Source: Lactuca virosa
Taxonomy: Eukaryota > Streptophyta > Magnoliopsida > Asterales > Asteraceae
Reading direction: 5' to 3'
NCBI GenBank assembly: GCA_928212115.1
Contig: CAKMRJ010005412.1
Location: forward strand, 253,557,314 to 253,621,313
DNA: 64,000 nt
A program made the translations under genes and the position numbers. The notes below the pieces were generated by a model. It ran no database searches and was not told the DNA's origin. It saw nothing but the letters and a program-made list of their open reading frames with translations. Shown piece by piece: positions 22,616 through 33,624 of this stretch. The number at the start of each line of letters is the position of its first letter. Position 1 is the stretch's first letter.

Positions 22616-22938
22616 GGCTGGAGGGAGTGATAACACTTTTAGCACATTGCCACATAAGATTTTTTAGTTTTTTTGATGCCACATAAGTTTAGCATGTGTA
22701 GCATAAAAAAGGTAGGGAGTGAAAGTATGACAATTTAATAGGTTTAATTTTGAAGAAAAAAAATTAAAATATATAAAGAAATACAAACCAACCAATCACA
22801 ACACCCCTTCATATTTTCTCTCTCCTCTCACCACACCCATAGCAACTCCTTCTTAGCACCCTCCTCCTTAGCACAAGGTAGGGAGTGGTGTAACATCATC
22901 CTTAGCACCTCCCTTAACACCTCCCACTCTCTATAGCC
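22616..22938. mobile_element. PIF/Harbinger (Tourist-like) MITE
   Basis: 323 bp flanked by TTA on both sides (22613-22615 and 22939-22941), the usual Harbinger target. The left end reads GGCTGGAGGGAGTG and the right end, reverse-complemented, GGCTATAGAGAGTGGGAGG. It is non-coding. A second internal GTAGGGAGTG phrase lies near both ends. Confidence 0.65.
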
Positions 22939-22980
22939 TTATGATAAGACTCTTGGGTCTTTGCATAATACAAAACCATA

Positions 22981-23225
22981 TGTTAATAAGGCTTGGGATT
23001 TGCTGACACACAAGTTGAAGGAAGATCTTCCAGGTCATGGAGATAAGTTTGTGTACTATTTTTATTTTGCTTGAAGATAATTGTTAACATAACTAAATGG
23101 GATTTGTGGGAGAAAAAAAGATGTTAGCCCACAAACTTGAACAAAAAGTAATCATTTTCTTTGTGCACAGGCTTTTGCTGTGGATTGGAGTCCAGATGGT
23201 GAGAAAGTAGGCATCACGTGGTAGG
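22981..23225 (+). pseudogene. Notchless-type WD40 gene fragment
   Basis: The piece at 22981-23045 reads NKAWDLLTHKLKEDLPGHGD; after an intron-like gap, a second piece following the acceptor TTTGTGCACAG (23171-23223) reads AFAVDWSPDGEKV and then stops. LPGH..(E)VFAVDWSPDGEKVASGG is a signature of the C-terminal WD40 repeats of Notchless (NLE1), a ribosome-biogenesis factor. Only about 35 residues are left and nothing upstream is recognisable. The retained intron indicates a fragment copied or moved as DNA rather than a processed copy. Confidence 0.6.
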
Positions 23226-23784
23226 GAGAGAGTTCTTATATATGAAGGTGTACATGAATTCATTCACACTTTCCTTTGGGAAAGTGAAAATTTTGAAACA
23301 TCTCAAGTGGTGTTATGATGAATTCCATAATTATGTGGCTTGCCATTTTGACAAACACCGTGTACCAGTTTCTTCTTGTTAATTTATGATCAATATGTAT
23401 AACAGGATCACCGAGTGATGCATGTCAACCAAGCATTCATTAATCACAGCTTGCTCTCTTACTTTTTTTTTTACTCCAATAACGGAAAACTTTTTCAAAT
23501 AACAATGTGCTCTAACCATTAACAATATTAAATTTAACCAAAACAATCGATAATAATAATTGGTCGATTAGATGAACATTAGGGCAAAATATTATTTGAC
23601 CCAAAGAGAATATATACAATGATACATGGTCAAAAAGTTACAAATCAGGACAACAAACTAGTCAAACTTCTATGGTGTGATCAAGAACACTCATGAAGTT
23701 ATTGAATCAAATATGGGTTTAGCCTACGTTACCAGAAAACCAACCAAGCATAAGAATCACTACAACCATAGTGAATAATATGAG
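23226..23784. other. Intergenic, no gene seen
   Basis: AT-rich DNA between the WD40 relic and the stop codon of the gene at 23785-24567. It probably holds that gene's 3' UTR on its right side; no polyadenylation signal is assigned. Confidence 0.4.
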
Positions 23785-24567
23785 TTAGTACCCTGGAAGC
23801 AAACCAAAACCAAGATGACTCTTTAATACGCGATCAAAATCAGCTCCAAACATCTGTTCCATCTCCTGTGTTTTCTTGTTTCGAGCATCTATAGCATTTT
23901 CATACTCTAAAACTTCCCTCTTGTACATATCACGAGCTTCCATCAACTGTTTCCATCTCATATCAACAGTTGCTTTCAAAGGATCTAACGAATCTTCTAA
24001 GGCCATCAACTCTTTCTGCAAAGGCTCATTTCCAAACTTGAGCCTATCAACAATGTCTAGTCTCTTGAGGGCCCACGAGAGATCGAATTTAAACCCCTCC
24101 AATTCATTAAGATCTTCCTGAAGGCTTGCTATCTGATCCACCGTTAGTGCATCCACAGATGTTCCCATAAATCTTTTGATGGTGGCATGAAAACCTTCCA
24201 AAATGGCCGACCAAAATGGTTTCACCCGAATTTGGACCCGTTGAAATGTGTTGGGGTAGTGGTGCTCAACAGCCTCCAGTAGCTCTTTCACCTCCTTCCC
24301 CACAGCATTCCCTCTCCACAACGGATCATCTACAAGTGTCCTCTTCTCAGGTATGTGAATGTCCGTTTGCATCATCAATGTATGATCAGTATCTTCGTTC
24401 TTGGGTGTTAGTAAACCATCAAGAGACAATGAAGCTGTGCTTCTCCTTTTACTTGAAATTTTTATGGGATCAATTGGTTCTGGTTCTTTGGTTTTAACAA
24501 GGTCCAACTTTCTTTGCAGCTGACAAGACGATTTTGAAACTTCTTTAGAGGATCGAGTGTTGACCAT
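23785..24567 (-). CDS. 260-residue coiled-coil protein, possibly PEARLI-4-like
   Basis: An intact, intronless frame, MVNTRSSKE to GFGLLPGY, with codon use and composition of a real gene. The first 75 residues are polar and basic (SSKRRSTAS could be a nuclear localisation signal). Residues about 85-170 form a helical region with conserved-looking FWSAILEGFHATIKRFMG and FDLSWALKRLD. Residues about 175-245 are charged heptad-like helices (coiled coil), ending in a short hydrophobic tail. This layout recalls the plant 'phospholipase-like' PEARLI-4 family, whose function is unknown; the match is from memory and weak. The ATG chosen is the first in this frame, 200 nt below a plausible TATA-directed start. 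A longer out-of-frame upstream ORF overlaps it. No damage is visible, so I treat it as functional. Confidence 0.65.
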   Translation of the reverse strand: MVNTRSSKEVSKSSCQLQRKLDLVKTKEPEPIDPIKISSKRRSTASLSLDGLLTPKNEDTDHTLMMQTDIHIPEKRTLVDDPLWRGNAVGKEVKELLEAVEHHYPNTFQRVQIRVKPFWSAILEGFHATIKRFMGTSVDALTVDQIASLQEDLNELEGFKFDLSWALKRLDIVDRLKFGNEPLQKELMALEDSLDPLKATVDMRWKQLMEARDMYKREVLEYENAIDARNKKTQEMEQMFGADFDRVLKSHLGFGLLPGY

Positions 24568-24794
24568 TGTTGGTTGTGTGATGGATGATCTTCCCCAAAT
24601 TGGTTCTTCTTGTTGGCTTCCCTGATGTAAAAGGGATTTAATTCGAGAGAATGAAATACAGGAAAAGAAGGGTAAAAGCAGCTTAAAGCAGAGGAGGTGA
24701 TAATGGTGGACGTACAGGGCATTGTCTTTTAATGGGCTGAAGCTGAACTTGTGCCAAAAATGGATAGAACACGTAAAAAGAAAAAAGAAAAATA

Positions 24795-24806
24795 TATTAT
24801 ATATAG
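24795..24806 (-). promoter_or_regulatory. TATA box for the 260-residue gene
   Basis: The minus strand reads CTATATATAATA, 228 nt upstream of the ATG at 24567. Transcription would start near 24765-24770, giving a 5' UTR of about 200 nt. It is a good plant TATA match in otherwise AT-rich DNA, so chance is possible. Confidence 0.45.
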
Positions 24807-25096
24807 ACTATTTTAGGAAAGAAATCTCCATGCCAGCTAATAAACCTATTTTCACTCACATAATCTTTACATGTATATAGATGGTGTTGGTAACTATGAA
24901 TGTATTCGGCTATAAATGCTTCATGTTTTGTTCCATATTCTTATATAAATATTTTAATTAATTTTAAGTTTATACTTTATTTCTGGAATATTTGATAAAT
25001 ATAACCAATGCTTATCTTGATACCTATTGGAGCTACAAAGCATTATATAAACTCACTTTCATATTTTTGGTATGTATTTTTCATTGTTATATATAA

Positions 25097-25440
25097 CACT
25101 ACAATAAATAAGACCATATAGTCTCACGCTCTTGATGTTGCCGCTAAAGGCGTCGACGCTATTGGTCTCTTCAGCGATCTATGTGATTCTTTAGGTGTCA
25201 ATCGTAGCCATCCATGATATGGATATAGAGTGATCAAACGGCCAAGACATGTTTCGGTCAAAACCAATAGTGGTGCCGACAATTGCGGCTACACGTTTTT
25301 GCCACTAATACCCACCTAAACAAGGCCCATGAAAGTTTTCCTTCCCTTCAACTTATGGTGTCACCACTAAAGCTCTTTAATTAGTCGTCGCTAAAGATCA
25401 ACAATGGCGATTAGCACTAGATGAAGTACAAAGTGTCAAA
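25097..25440 (+). mobile_element. Left end of a CACTA-type element (remnant)
   Basis: CACTACAATAAATAAGACC at 25097 fits the CACTA terminus. The next 340 bp carry GTCGCTAAAG/GCCGCTAAAGGCGTCGACG-type subterminal words in both orientations, as in CACTA subterminal repeats. No matching right end (TTGTAGTG) was seen downstream, so the element is truncated or interrupted. Confidence 0.5.
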
Positions 25441-25479
25441 AACATGACACATTCTAGCATACCCCAAAGGTATATTCTT

Positions 25480-26465
25480 TCTTTTTTGCATCAAAGAAAC
25501 CAAAACCTTCACCAGCAGTCTCTCGAACTATATACAACCTAAGGAAGACTTGGAAATCGATCAATGGTTAGTTTCTTATTTGAAGAGTTTGAAAAAGAGG
25601 GGTTTGCTTATGATATTTTACATAATACAACATGACATATAACTCGCTTCTTCATTGCACATCCTTTGTCAATTAAATTGGCTAAAGTCTTCTCAAATAT
25701 CTTTGTAATGGACTCCACATACAAAACAAACAAATATACATGTACCTCCTTGATATCATCGGGGTTTCATGCTTTAATACATCTCTTTATGTTGGGTTTG
25801 TTTTTATGGAGAAAGAGGATGAAGATAGTTATATTTGGGCATTAAATGCGTTTAAGAAAAACACTTAAAAACTGTGAACCGTCTGTGATTACATCTGATA
25901 GAGAGTTAGCATTAATGAATGTCATAAAAATGGTATTTCTGAACATGACAAATCTTTTGTGTATTTGACATATCGAAAAGAATGTGTTTGTAAATTGAAA
26001 GAAGCATTTTGCACATGGAGAAGAGTTTGATATATTTATGTCTAAGTTGGAATAATGTAACATATTCAACAACAAGTATCTTTTAGCATAATCGGGGTGA
26101 ATTTGAGTATTTTATCAGACGAAGAAAGTTACGATTGAGTATATAAAAAACACATGGTTGCCTAGGAAAAAAAAGTTTGTTAGTGCTTGAACAACAAATT
26201 ATTTGCATTTTAGTAATCATTCATCTTCAAGGGGTGAACGTGCCCATGCCAAACTGAAACTGTATCTACAAGTACATATGGCTTTAAAGAAGTAAATTAA
26301 AGTTTAGTCTTGCATCAAACATGAATTCAACAAGATTAAAGTGAAACTTGCAAGTAAGAGAATCCAAGTTCTTCATAAGTGTGTCGCAGTGACATGCCTA
26401 TTTTTAGAGAGCTTTTGTTTCACGTATCTCATTTTGCATTAAATGAGATACAAAAAACAATAATG
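25480..26465 (+). pseudogene. Mutator-like (MULE/FAR1-type) transposase, decayed
   Basis: Translation in shifting plus-strand frames gives the order of a MULE transposase core: KLAKVFSNIFVMDSTYKTNK (about 25675-25735), ISSGFHALIHLFMLGLF (25760-25805), PSVITSDRELALMNVIKM (25880-25935) and NLLCI-HIEKNV (25950-25990). Later come EYIKNTWLP (26140-26165), SSSRGERAHAKLKLYLQVH (26225-26280) and FRELLFHVSHFALNEI (26405-26450). The DxxYKTN and SDRELALMNA-type blocks hold the catalytic region of the MULE domain, which is shared with FAR1/FHY3 transcription factors. Many stops and frameshifts make it non-functional. No terminal repeats were found near it. Confidence 0.8.
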
Positions 26466-28476
26466 TAAAACTATAATCTTTGTGACACCCTTTTGCTTGC
26501 AAATAAAACATTATATAGTAGTAAAAAGGGGATCGATCCATGGGAAAATGGTTGTATTCAATCACCAATACAATCCAACTAAACAAGTGAAATAAAGCTA
26601 ACTAACTACAATTAAACTAAAATGGAAGGGGGGGGGGGTGGTTGAGAATTGTTTGAAAACTAAAAGACTTGAAGAATTAAAATGCTTGTAATTAAGCAAG
26701 ATGGTGAGATGCTCAAGTATTGGAGAGAATTGGTCAACTAAGGCAACAATGCATATCAGTTTGTCTGTCATTAGGATTCAATATGTAAGATTATCATTCA
26801 ATCCAAATTGGTTATAGCAATCATGAAGCATTATATGCCAAAATTCCTCAAAGGTAGTATGGAGGTTGGGGAAGCCCACAACACACTTTCTTAATCAAAA
26901 TCAAGGATTCAATTGAAGCAAATGAACCCAAGAAAATTGATTAACCTTAAGAATGAAGGAATTCCCAGTTCCTAGAGGATGTCAATGCTTACACATCCAT
27001 AAAAGAGTCACGATCCATAAGCTAGGGATGATTTCTACCATCATAAATAGAAAATTCAATGATTCATTGCTAAATCGAAGAACGAGACAAACAATCGCTT
27101 ATCAAGTACAAACCTCATGATCAAAGTATTAAACATGCATAAGAATTATGAACTAAGAATCATAAACATGAGATAAATTATAACCAAACATGAATCCTTC
27201 AAAACTCACAAATATTAAAGGGTTTTAGTCCAAGTTAACCAAAATAAAGAAATTAGCCACTCATGACAACACGACAATAATCATAAAAGTGTTTGAACAT
27301 AAAGAAATTAGCAATTACTAGAAGAATAAGAGGATGATAGCTCTAGCTCTCTAAAATCACCTCTAAGATGCTCCAATGGTGGAAAATTCGAAGTATTGGC
27401 TGCAAGACCTAACCCCCCAAGGTAAATGATGAGCCAAATGACAAAAATACCCATAAATGTGCAGTTGAGCTGGTACTCGCGCATGGTTGCGCGGGTGGGT
27501 ACACCACCCTCGCAAATAATGTTGAAATGCTATTGGGTCCTTCTTCCACTACTCCACCCCACTACCTTAGATTCCTTTGGTCCCCTTCACACCTCTTATG
27601 ATTCAAAATGGACTAATCATCTTCAAGCTTCAAAATAGATAGTCCAATCCCATCTTTAAGAGTCCATGATCCATCTTCAAAAGTCCAACTCATCCAAGTC
27701 TTCAATGCATTAAGTCCAATTCTTCCAAAATTGGATCTGCAGAGCCCAAAAACTCCTCGTAAGCCCACCAAGCCCAACAACAAGCTAATATGAAACCGCA
27801 ACGAGACTCCAAAAACTTACAAAACACCTTATGCAAAAGAGAAAGTACCCGATACGACCCAAGATAAAAAAAAGGGATAGAATATGCAATGCATTAACAA
27901 CAAAAAAGCTAAAAATGCTAAAATAAACTATATAAAAGAAGTAAATAAAAAAATCTATCATGGAGACACTACTTCCGACCTCCTTTACTTCTATCAGAGA
28001 CGTTGAAACTTTCACTCTGCTACTATAAACCTGAAATCCCAGATGCAAAAAACCTAATTGCCGAAAAAATGAGATTCATGATGCAAAACCTTTAAAGGTT
28101 TGTTATCTATGTGGTGTTGATGGTGTATCGATTTTTTGAAATCATCTCTCTTGATCTTTTTTTTTTTTGAAAATCGAGTTTTAGATTTAGGTTATTGTTG
28201 GAAGTAATGTCGAAGGTCATTAACTATTGGTGATATTTCTAATAATAACATGGTCCTATTGGGTTGATCTGAGGACACAATAAGCAATAAGGAAATTGGA
28301 GACAAATAAGTTGTTAATTTATTATTAATTAATAAATTAATTGGAATTAATCAAATAGTTTTAATTAATTAAAATGATAGAATACTAATTAATTATTTGA
28401 GATTAATTGGAATATTCCAGAACCCTCAATAGAATGGTGGGGACGAAAATTCCTGGGGAATTTAAGATAAGACACA
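26466..28476. other. Repeat-like intergenic DNA, no gene recognised
   Basis: Two kilobases without a recognised gene. A TGTGACACCC phrase at 26481 could be an LTR start but no partner end was found. A run of 12-13 G occurs near 26625. The last 250 bp (28230-28476) are very AT-rich with repeated TTAATTAAT words and continue, across the gypsy insertion, into 32896 onward. Confidence 0.4.
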
Positions 28477-29148
28477 TGTAGCACCCGGTTCCTGGTACAT
28501 ATTTAAATCCTAGTAATTTCATGTTTTGCTCTGGGACTCGGCGAGTTGGAGGCCCAACTCGTCGAGTAGACTCGACCTTGCGCGAAAACTTTAGTGATCT
28601 ACTCGACGAGTCGGGGGACCGACTCGACGAGTAGAAGCTGTCTGGATGAAACCCTAATATTTAGGGTTTTCACCCTATTTAAACGTCTTATTCTGCCTCA
28701 AACCGGTCTCCATCATCCCTCTAATTTCCAGAAGACCCTAACTCGAAACCCTAGCCATTTATTGAGTGTTCTTGAGCTTTGTGGTGCCTTTTTGTGTGTA
28801 ATTGAAGTTGGTGAAGGAGAAGGAAGCTTGGGGGTTCTTGAAGAAGCAAGTACATCCAGAGATTTCGTCCCATTTCCAGCTTATTCAAGGTAAAAAGCTT
28901 GAACCTTGACTTATCATTTGATAGATCTTCTTTAATACATGGATCTTGCCATTTTTGGGACATTTCTAAGCCACCTTTGGGTTTGGATCATTTTGTGGAG
29001 TGTTAGCTTCAGATCTGGAACCATTGAGGGTTCCCATGGCATAAAGGTGCCAACTTTATGGCCATGGGAAGCCCATGCATCTTATAAACCCCATTTAATA
29101 GCCTTTTGAGTAAAAAACCCCATGCATGGACATCAAGTTCGTAGCTTT
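28477..29148 (+). repeat. Partial inverted LTR of gypsy element A
   Basis: Starts TGTAGCACCCGGTTCC, carries ACTCGGCGAGT/ACTCGTCGAGT palindromes at 28538-28630, and continues to the CTTTACGT phrase near 29145 before breaking into gag sequence. It corresponds to the first part of the right LTR but lies in the other orientation. Confidence 0.75.
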
Positions 29149-29149
29149 A

Positions 29150-29856
29150 CGTATAAAACTGACATGCTCCCGAATATCAGCTCGTAGCATGTCATGATAG
29201 CGGGTCCTCCTCATATCCTCATCACCCGCGTACTGGGGCACCAACAACGCCCTCTCCCGGAACTTGGCGGTGATCTCCGCCACAGTCTCCGTGGTCTGCC
29301 TCATATCCAAAAACTCCCTGGCCAGCTGCTGAAGCTCTACCGCTGGCGCAAACTCTGCTCGGAACCTGGTCACGAAGTCTGACCATGTCATAGCCTCAAC
29401 AGTCGAGGCTCCCAATGAGTCACCAACCGACTCCCACCAGTCTCTAGCTCTGTCTCTCAAACACCCTGCTGCAAACCTCACCTTCGACCCCTCGGGGCAG
29501 AAGCTAGTCAACTGTGCAGACTCGATGTCTGCAATCCATCGTCTGGCAGCTATGGGGTCCTTCGCCCCGTGAAAATCCGGCACACCACTGCCCCTGAAGT
29601 CCTTAAAGGACAGTGTGCGAGATCCCGACTGGACAGATGTCATGTCGCTCCTGAACGCCCTGAGGCGATCCTCCATCAAGCCAACTATCCCTTCCTTGAT
29701 CGACCCGAAGATGATGAGAGTCGACTCAAGGATGCCTCTGGTGATCTCTGAAGCGATGAACTCGCGTAGCCCCTCATCTACTGGCTCGGAACCTGATCCC
29801 GAACCCGATCCCTCTCCTGAACTGCCAACTGTCGGCCTCGGACGTAGTACCACCAT
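29150..29856 (-). pseudogene. Ty3/gypsy gag, C-terminally truncated
   Basis: From the ATG at 29856 (MVVLRPRP) the frame is open through a Gly/Ser linker, the helical region EPVDEGLREFIASEITRGIL, and the retrotransposon gag core RWIADIESAQL and ARDWWESVGDS. It continues past LLVPQYAGDEDMRRTRYHDM to REHVSF, then runs into the inverted LTR. The zinc knuckle and everything downstream are missing. It is highly similar to gag of element B at 58418, although the LTRs of A and B differ. It would be transcribed from the LTR to its right. Confidence 0.85.
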
Positions 29857-30800
29857 TCTGCAATACATAACAATAACTGTTAGTGATACTGATACCCCTT
29901 GAGGGATCACACCCACAACAAGTTCCCCTGTCTTGTCTCGGCCTTCCTCAGTTCGGGTACGGATCCTCTGCTTTCAGTAGTACGGGCCCATACTACCTTC
30001 CACATCTATTCGTACTTTCTTCAAGGACTGCCTCGACTCCACCAGATCCCTTTCACTACTGCTAATCACTGTCATCCTCATCCTAGGCTTACCCTAGGGA
30101 ACCTCCGACTCTATCCAACCCAGTCCTCAACTGCTGAAGGTCTCTTTGTAATGCCAATTAGCCATTACCTGAATACAATCACATGCAATGAGGCTCGGAT
30201 AATCCTTCGAGTAAGGGACTCATCCCTACAACGGTTAGGACTCAGACAAGAGCTACGCAATAGGGTCAAATCCAATCCTCTAAGATTATCCAACCCTGGC
30301 CACATGTGACTTTAACGTATTCACCTAAAAGCTAACTCCCATCACTCAAAAACCCACAACGCACAAAGCAAGCAACATTCAGACAAAAGGGAACAATCTC
30401 AAGCAAATCCGTTCTTATGGAGAGAAACCGTACTAGCATACAATGCTAAACTCATACTATCAGGCATAACCTAAACAGGCTATCCTACCGCTGTCTACTC
30501 AATACTAGCATGCAATTCTCATAAGCTGAAACACATAAAGCAGGCACATAAGGCATCACTCCTAGACCTTAGTCCTATTCTAGCATGTTGTTCTACTGAA
30601 ACTGTTAAACATAACATAAACTCGTATGTGTACTTTGGGGAATACTTACTTGAGCTCGGCCAGTCGCGCACATCACACACTTCGTCCTTTCTTAAGACTC
30701 TTCATTTAAATTTTAGAAAACTTTTCTTTTTCGAAATCTTTTAATCCCTCGATTTGAGTTCAGACACTCCCGGAGGTGTGTCCGAATCCCTCAAACCAGG
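29857..30800 (-). other. Gypsy element A leader between primer-binding site and gag
   Basis: Non-coding 5' leader. Phrases such as AGTAGTACGGGCCCATACTACC recur, reverse-complemented, in the leader of element B (58270-58320). It is the packaging/leader region by position. Confidence 0.6.
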
Positions 30801-30812
30801 GCTCTGATACCA
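30801..30812 (-). promoter_or_regulatory. Primer-binding site, initiator tRNA-Met, element A
   Basis: The minus strand reads TGGTATCAGAGC three bases inside the LTR end at 30816, which identifies the right LTR as the 5' LTR. Confidence 0.92.
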
Positions 30813-30815
30813 ACT

Positions 30816-32895
30816 TGTAACGACCCATTTTTCACGTCCAAAAATTTCATTTTTCAAACAATACTTAGTAAAATCATTTGTAAATAAACATTGTCTAATA
30901 AAAACATTTCATAAACGTAAACCATATCTGAAAACCAAAACATGTAATCAATCAAAATGTCAGAGTGTAAATCCCATAAATGCGGAAAACAGTGTGTGTA
31001 TGATGTGTCGCTACCGCGCCAGCTCCTTCCCCTTCGACGAGGAGGTACCTGAAACCAAAACTGTAAACTGTAAGCACGAAGCTAAGTGAGTTCCCCCACT
31101 ATACCACATACCATATAATCACATAATGTACATATATTGTCAGGCATATCTGGGTGCCCGACCTACCCCTTCGGTCCTCTCGACCGGATAATGGCTAGCA
31201 TATCTGGGTGCTGGCCTCCCCTTCGGTCCTCTCGACTGGATACTGACTAGCATATCTGGGTGCTGGTCTCCCCTTCGGTCCTCTCGACCGGATACTGGGG
31301 ACTATTTCACCCTCTACTACTACCACATAACACATATCACATAATCTATCTAGCATGGTTGGGCATGGCTACCCCTTCGGCCCTATCGATCGGTAATCTA
31401 GGGACTATCTCCCTTACTGTCACTAGCACATAGCATCATATCATACTAGCACATAAACATATCAGGTAGTAGCAAACCTAGATGAATATCACGGAGACAA
31501 TCATCTAATCATACAACTCCTACGGATGGGCCGGCATTGTGGCCGTAGACCCACCGCTACTGGAAGGTAACTCACCTCGTAGTAGCTGCTGATCTGCGCG
31601 GGAACTGTCTGTCTGCTGCTGCTGCTGCTCCGGAAATCCTCCGGATGTAATTTCCCACAAAACACTCAATCAAACACTGCTAACTGCCCTTGGGGTAAAA
31701 TGACCATTTTACCCCTGACCAAGTCAAAGTCAAAGTCAACTACCTGACTCGCCGAGTCCCTATCCTTCCCATTTGTCCTCATACCCGACTCTACTCGTCG
31801 AGTTAGGCGATGACTCGACGAGTTCTCCTTCTAAACTGATGTCCAATGATCCTTCATCCGACTCGCCGAGTTGTATGAACAACTCGTCGAGTTCATCTTC
31901 ATCTGATGAACACTCTAGACTGTGACTCGCCGAGTTGTATGAACAACTCGTCGAGTCTGTTCTTGAGGCAAGAAGATTGCCTTGGACTCGCCGAGTCAGG
32001 GCATTAACTCGCCGAGTCCCTCCATTATTGGGTCTGGCCTCCGACTCACTGAGTCCACCTATGGCTCACTGATTCCACTCGGCATAACTCGAAAGGGGGT
32101 AATCGGGGACTCGCGACTCGACTCGCCGAGTCCGATGAACGACTCGCTGAGTCGCATACATGCAATCTCTATACACTCGATTCTGCTTGAATCCAGTGCA
32201 TCCTATTTATAGATCTGGGTTCTTAGGGCTTGATTAACACGTAAAGTTTCCAACTTTACGTGTAAATAATCATCAATGGAGGTTTTAAGGCTCAAAACAC
32301 ACTAAAAGGGGTAGCCCTAGGGCTTTCATGCAATATGGCCCCATAAAGGTATTAGATTCAGGCTTCTGGAACTCAAACATAGCTAGATCTAGTGGCTATT
32401 CAACCCATTATGATCCCTACACTACTATCAAGCTTGGAAATGGTTCAAGAATAGCTTTAATGGGGATTCAAGCATATAAACGGAATAGATCCGAATTGTA
32501 CCTCAATGAACTCTGGACTAGGTCTTAGATCCTTGCTCATCACCTTCTCTTTTGGTCTTTCCTTCCTCCTCTTCTTCAATCTTCAAGGAACAAGCACATA
32601 AACACTTCAAAACACAAGGAGAGGGTTAGGGTTTGATATAGGATGCTTTGGGGGTGAAGGAGACTGGCTTGGGGCGCATAAGGGGGGTTTAAATAGGGTG
32701 CAAACCCTTGAAATTAGGGTTTCTTCCAGACTGGCGGACTCGCCGAGTCCAGAATATGGACTCGCCGAGTCTCCAACTTAAACGTGCTCAATATCCCATC
32801 CCTACTCGGCGAGTCAGGCCTACAACTCGCCGAGTCCAAGGCTAAAAATGTGAAATACTTAGATAAATCATACATATCAGGAACCAGGTGCTACA
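30816..32895 (-). repeat. 5' LTR of gypsy element A, 2.08 kb
   Basis: Minus-strand TGTAGCACC...GGGTCGTTACA. It contains many ACTCG(C/G/A)CGAGT palindromes (31745-32160 and 32735-32840), a CTG triplet run (31615-31630), three tandem copies of a unit with CCCCTTCGGTCCTCTCGACC (31140-31300), and the AACTCACTTAGC block near 31085 seen in the other gypsy LTRs. Confidence 0.85.
31140..31400. repeat. Minisatellite in LTR, unit about 60 bp
   Basis: Three close copies of a unit (CATATCTGGGTGC...CCCCTTCGGTCCTCTCGACC) plus a diverged fourth near 31365. The motif is also present, in opposite orientation, in element B's LTR (57095-57195). Confidence 0.85.
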
Positions 32896-33029
32896 CACAG
32901 TCCAATATCGACATTTTTCATACACATCCTGAAATCTTCATTTTTGATATCATAACCTTCTTATAGTCCAACATTACTTTTTCAAAAAAACATGCATATA
33001 AAACATAATTTTGTTACTTTTAAAGATCA

Positions 33030-33032
<3 letters not shown>

Positions 33033-33090
<58 letters not shown>
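33033..33090. repeat. (TA)n microsatellite
   Basis: About 29 TA units without interruption. Confidence 0.95.
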
Positions 33091-33092
<2 letters not shown>

Positions 33093-33624
33093 TTGAAATG
33101 GAAAAAGAAAATAAGATTTTATATTTTTGTTGGGTTGTTGATAAATGGTAAAAATATTGATATTGAATGGTACCGGCGTTTGGGTAGGTGTAGGAATGAA
33201 AAAAAAATATTTTAATGACAAACATGGTCTTACAAAAGCCGTACCACCATGCTAATGATTCAGAATTCCAAAAGAAATAAACTCAAAGCCAAATATGGAG
33301 ATTTTTTAAGCAAAAAATATACAAATACAAGAAATTATGTTCAACAAAATCAAAACGTATGAACCCAATCCAATTCAAACATTATCAACATTCAACGGCC
33401 ATACTCCATTGAACAAATGAGTGAAAACATAAACATACAAACCACAAAACCAAACACAAACACCAACACCAACACGATGGATACACAATCAATCAGAGCT
33501 CCGAAGAGCTGCAGGGATGTAATTTGACAACTCGGCCGTGAAAGCCATTAACCAATTGTGTGTGGAAATCTTGATCTTCATCCCCAATTAAGACTAAAAT
33601 GCACACGTATAGCTCTCTCTATCC

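Larger units (their letters stand above)
28477..32895 (-). mobile_element. Ty3/gypsy element A, rearranged, LTRs in opposite orientation
   Basis: The outer boundaries are TGTAGCACC at 28477 and its reverse complement GGTGCTACA ending at 32895, flanked by a 4-bp duplication CACA (28473-28476 and 32896-32899). On the minus strand there is a full 5' LTR (30816-32895), a primer-binding site, a leader, and a 5' part of gag that stops at about 29150. There it joins a partial LTR (28477-29148) lying on the plus strand. Protease, RT and integrase are gone. Normal elements have LTRs in direct orientation, so this copy has been deleted and inverted, before or after insertion. Confidence 0.8.

Noticed and set aside
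26622..26640. G run as a G-quadruplex
   Set aside because: A single run of 12-13 G without further G tracts nearby is not a convincing quadruplex.
26481..28060. Possible LTR or TRIM starting TGTGACACCC
   Set aside because: No matching end, target duplication, primer-binding site or second copy could be found in the window.
32974..33225. Frames rich in Ile-Tyr repeats
   Set aside because: Produced by the (TA)n microsatellite; the same applies at 51694-51921.
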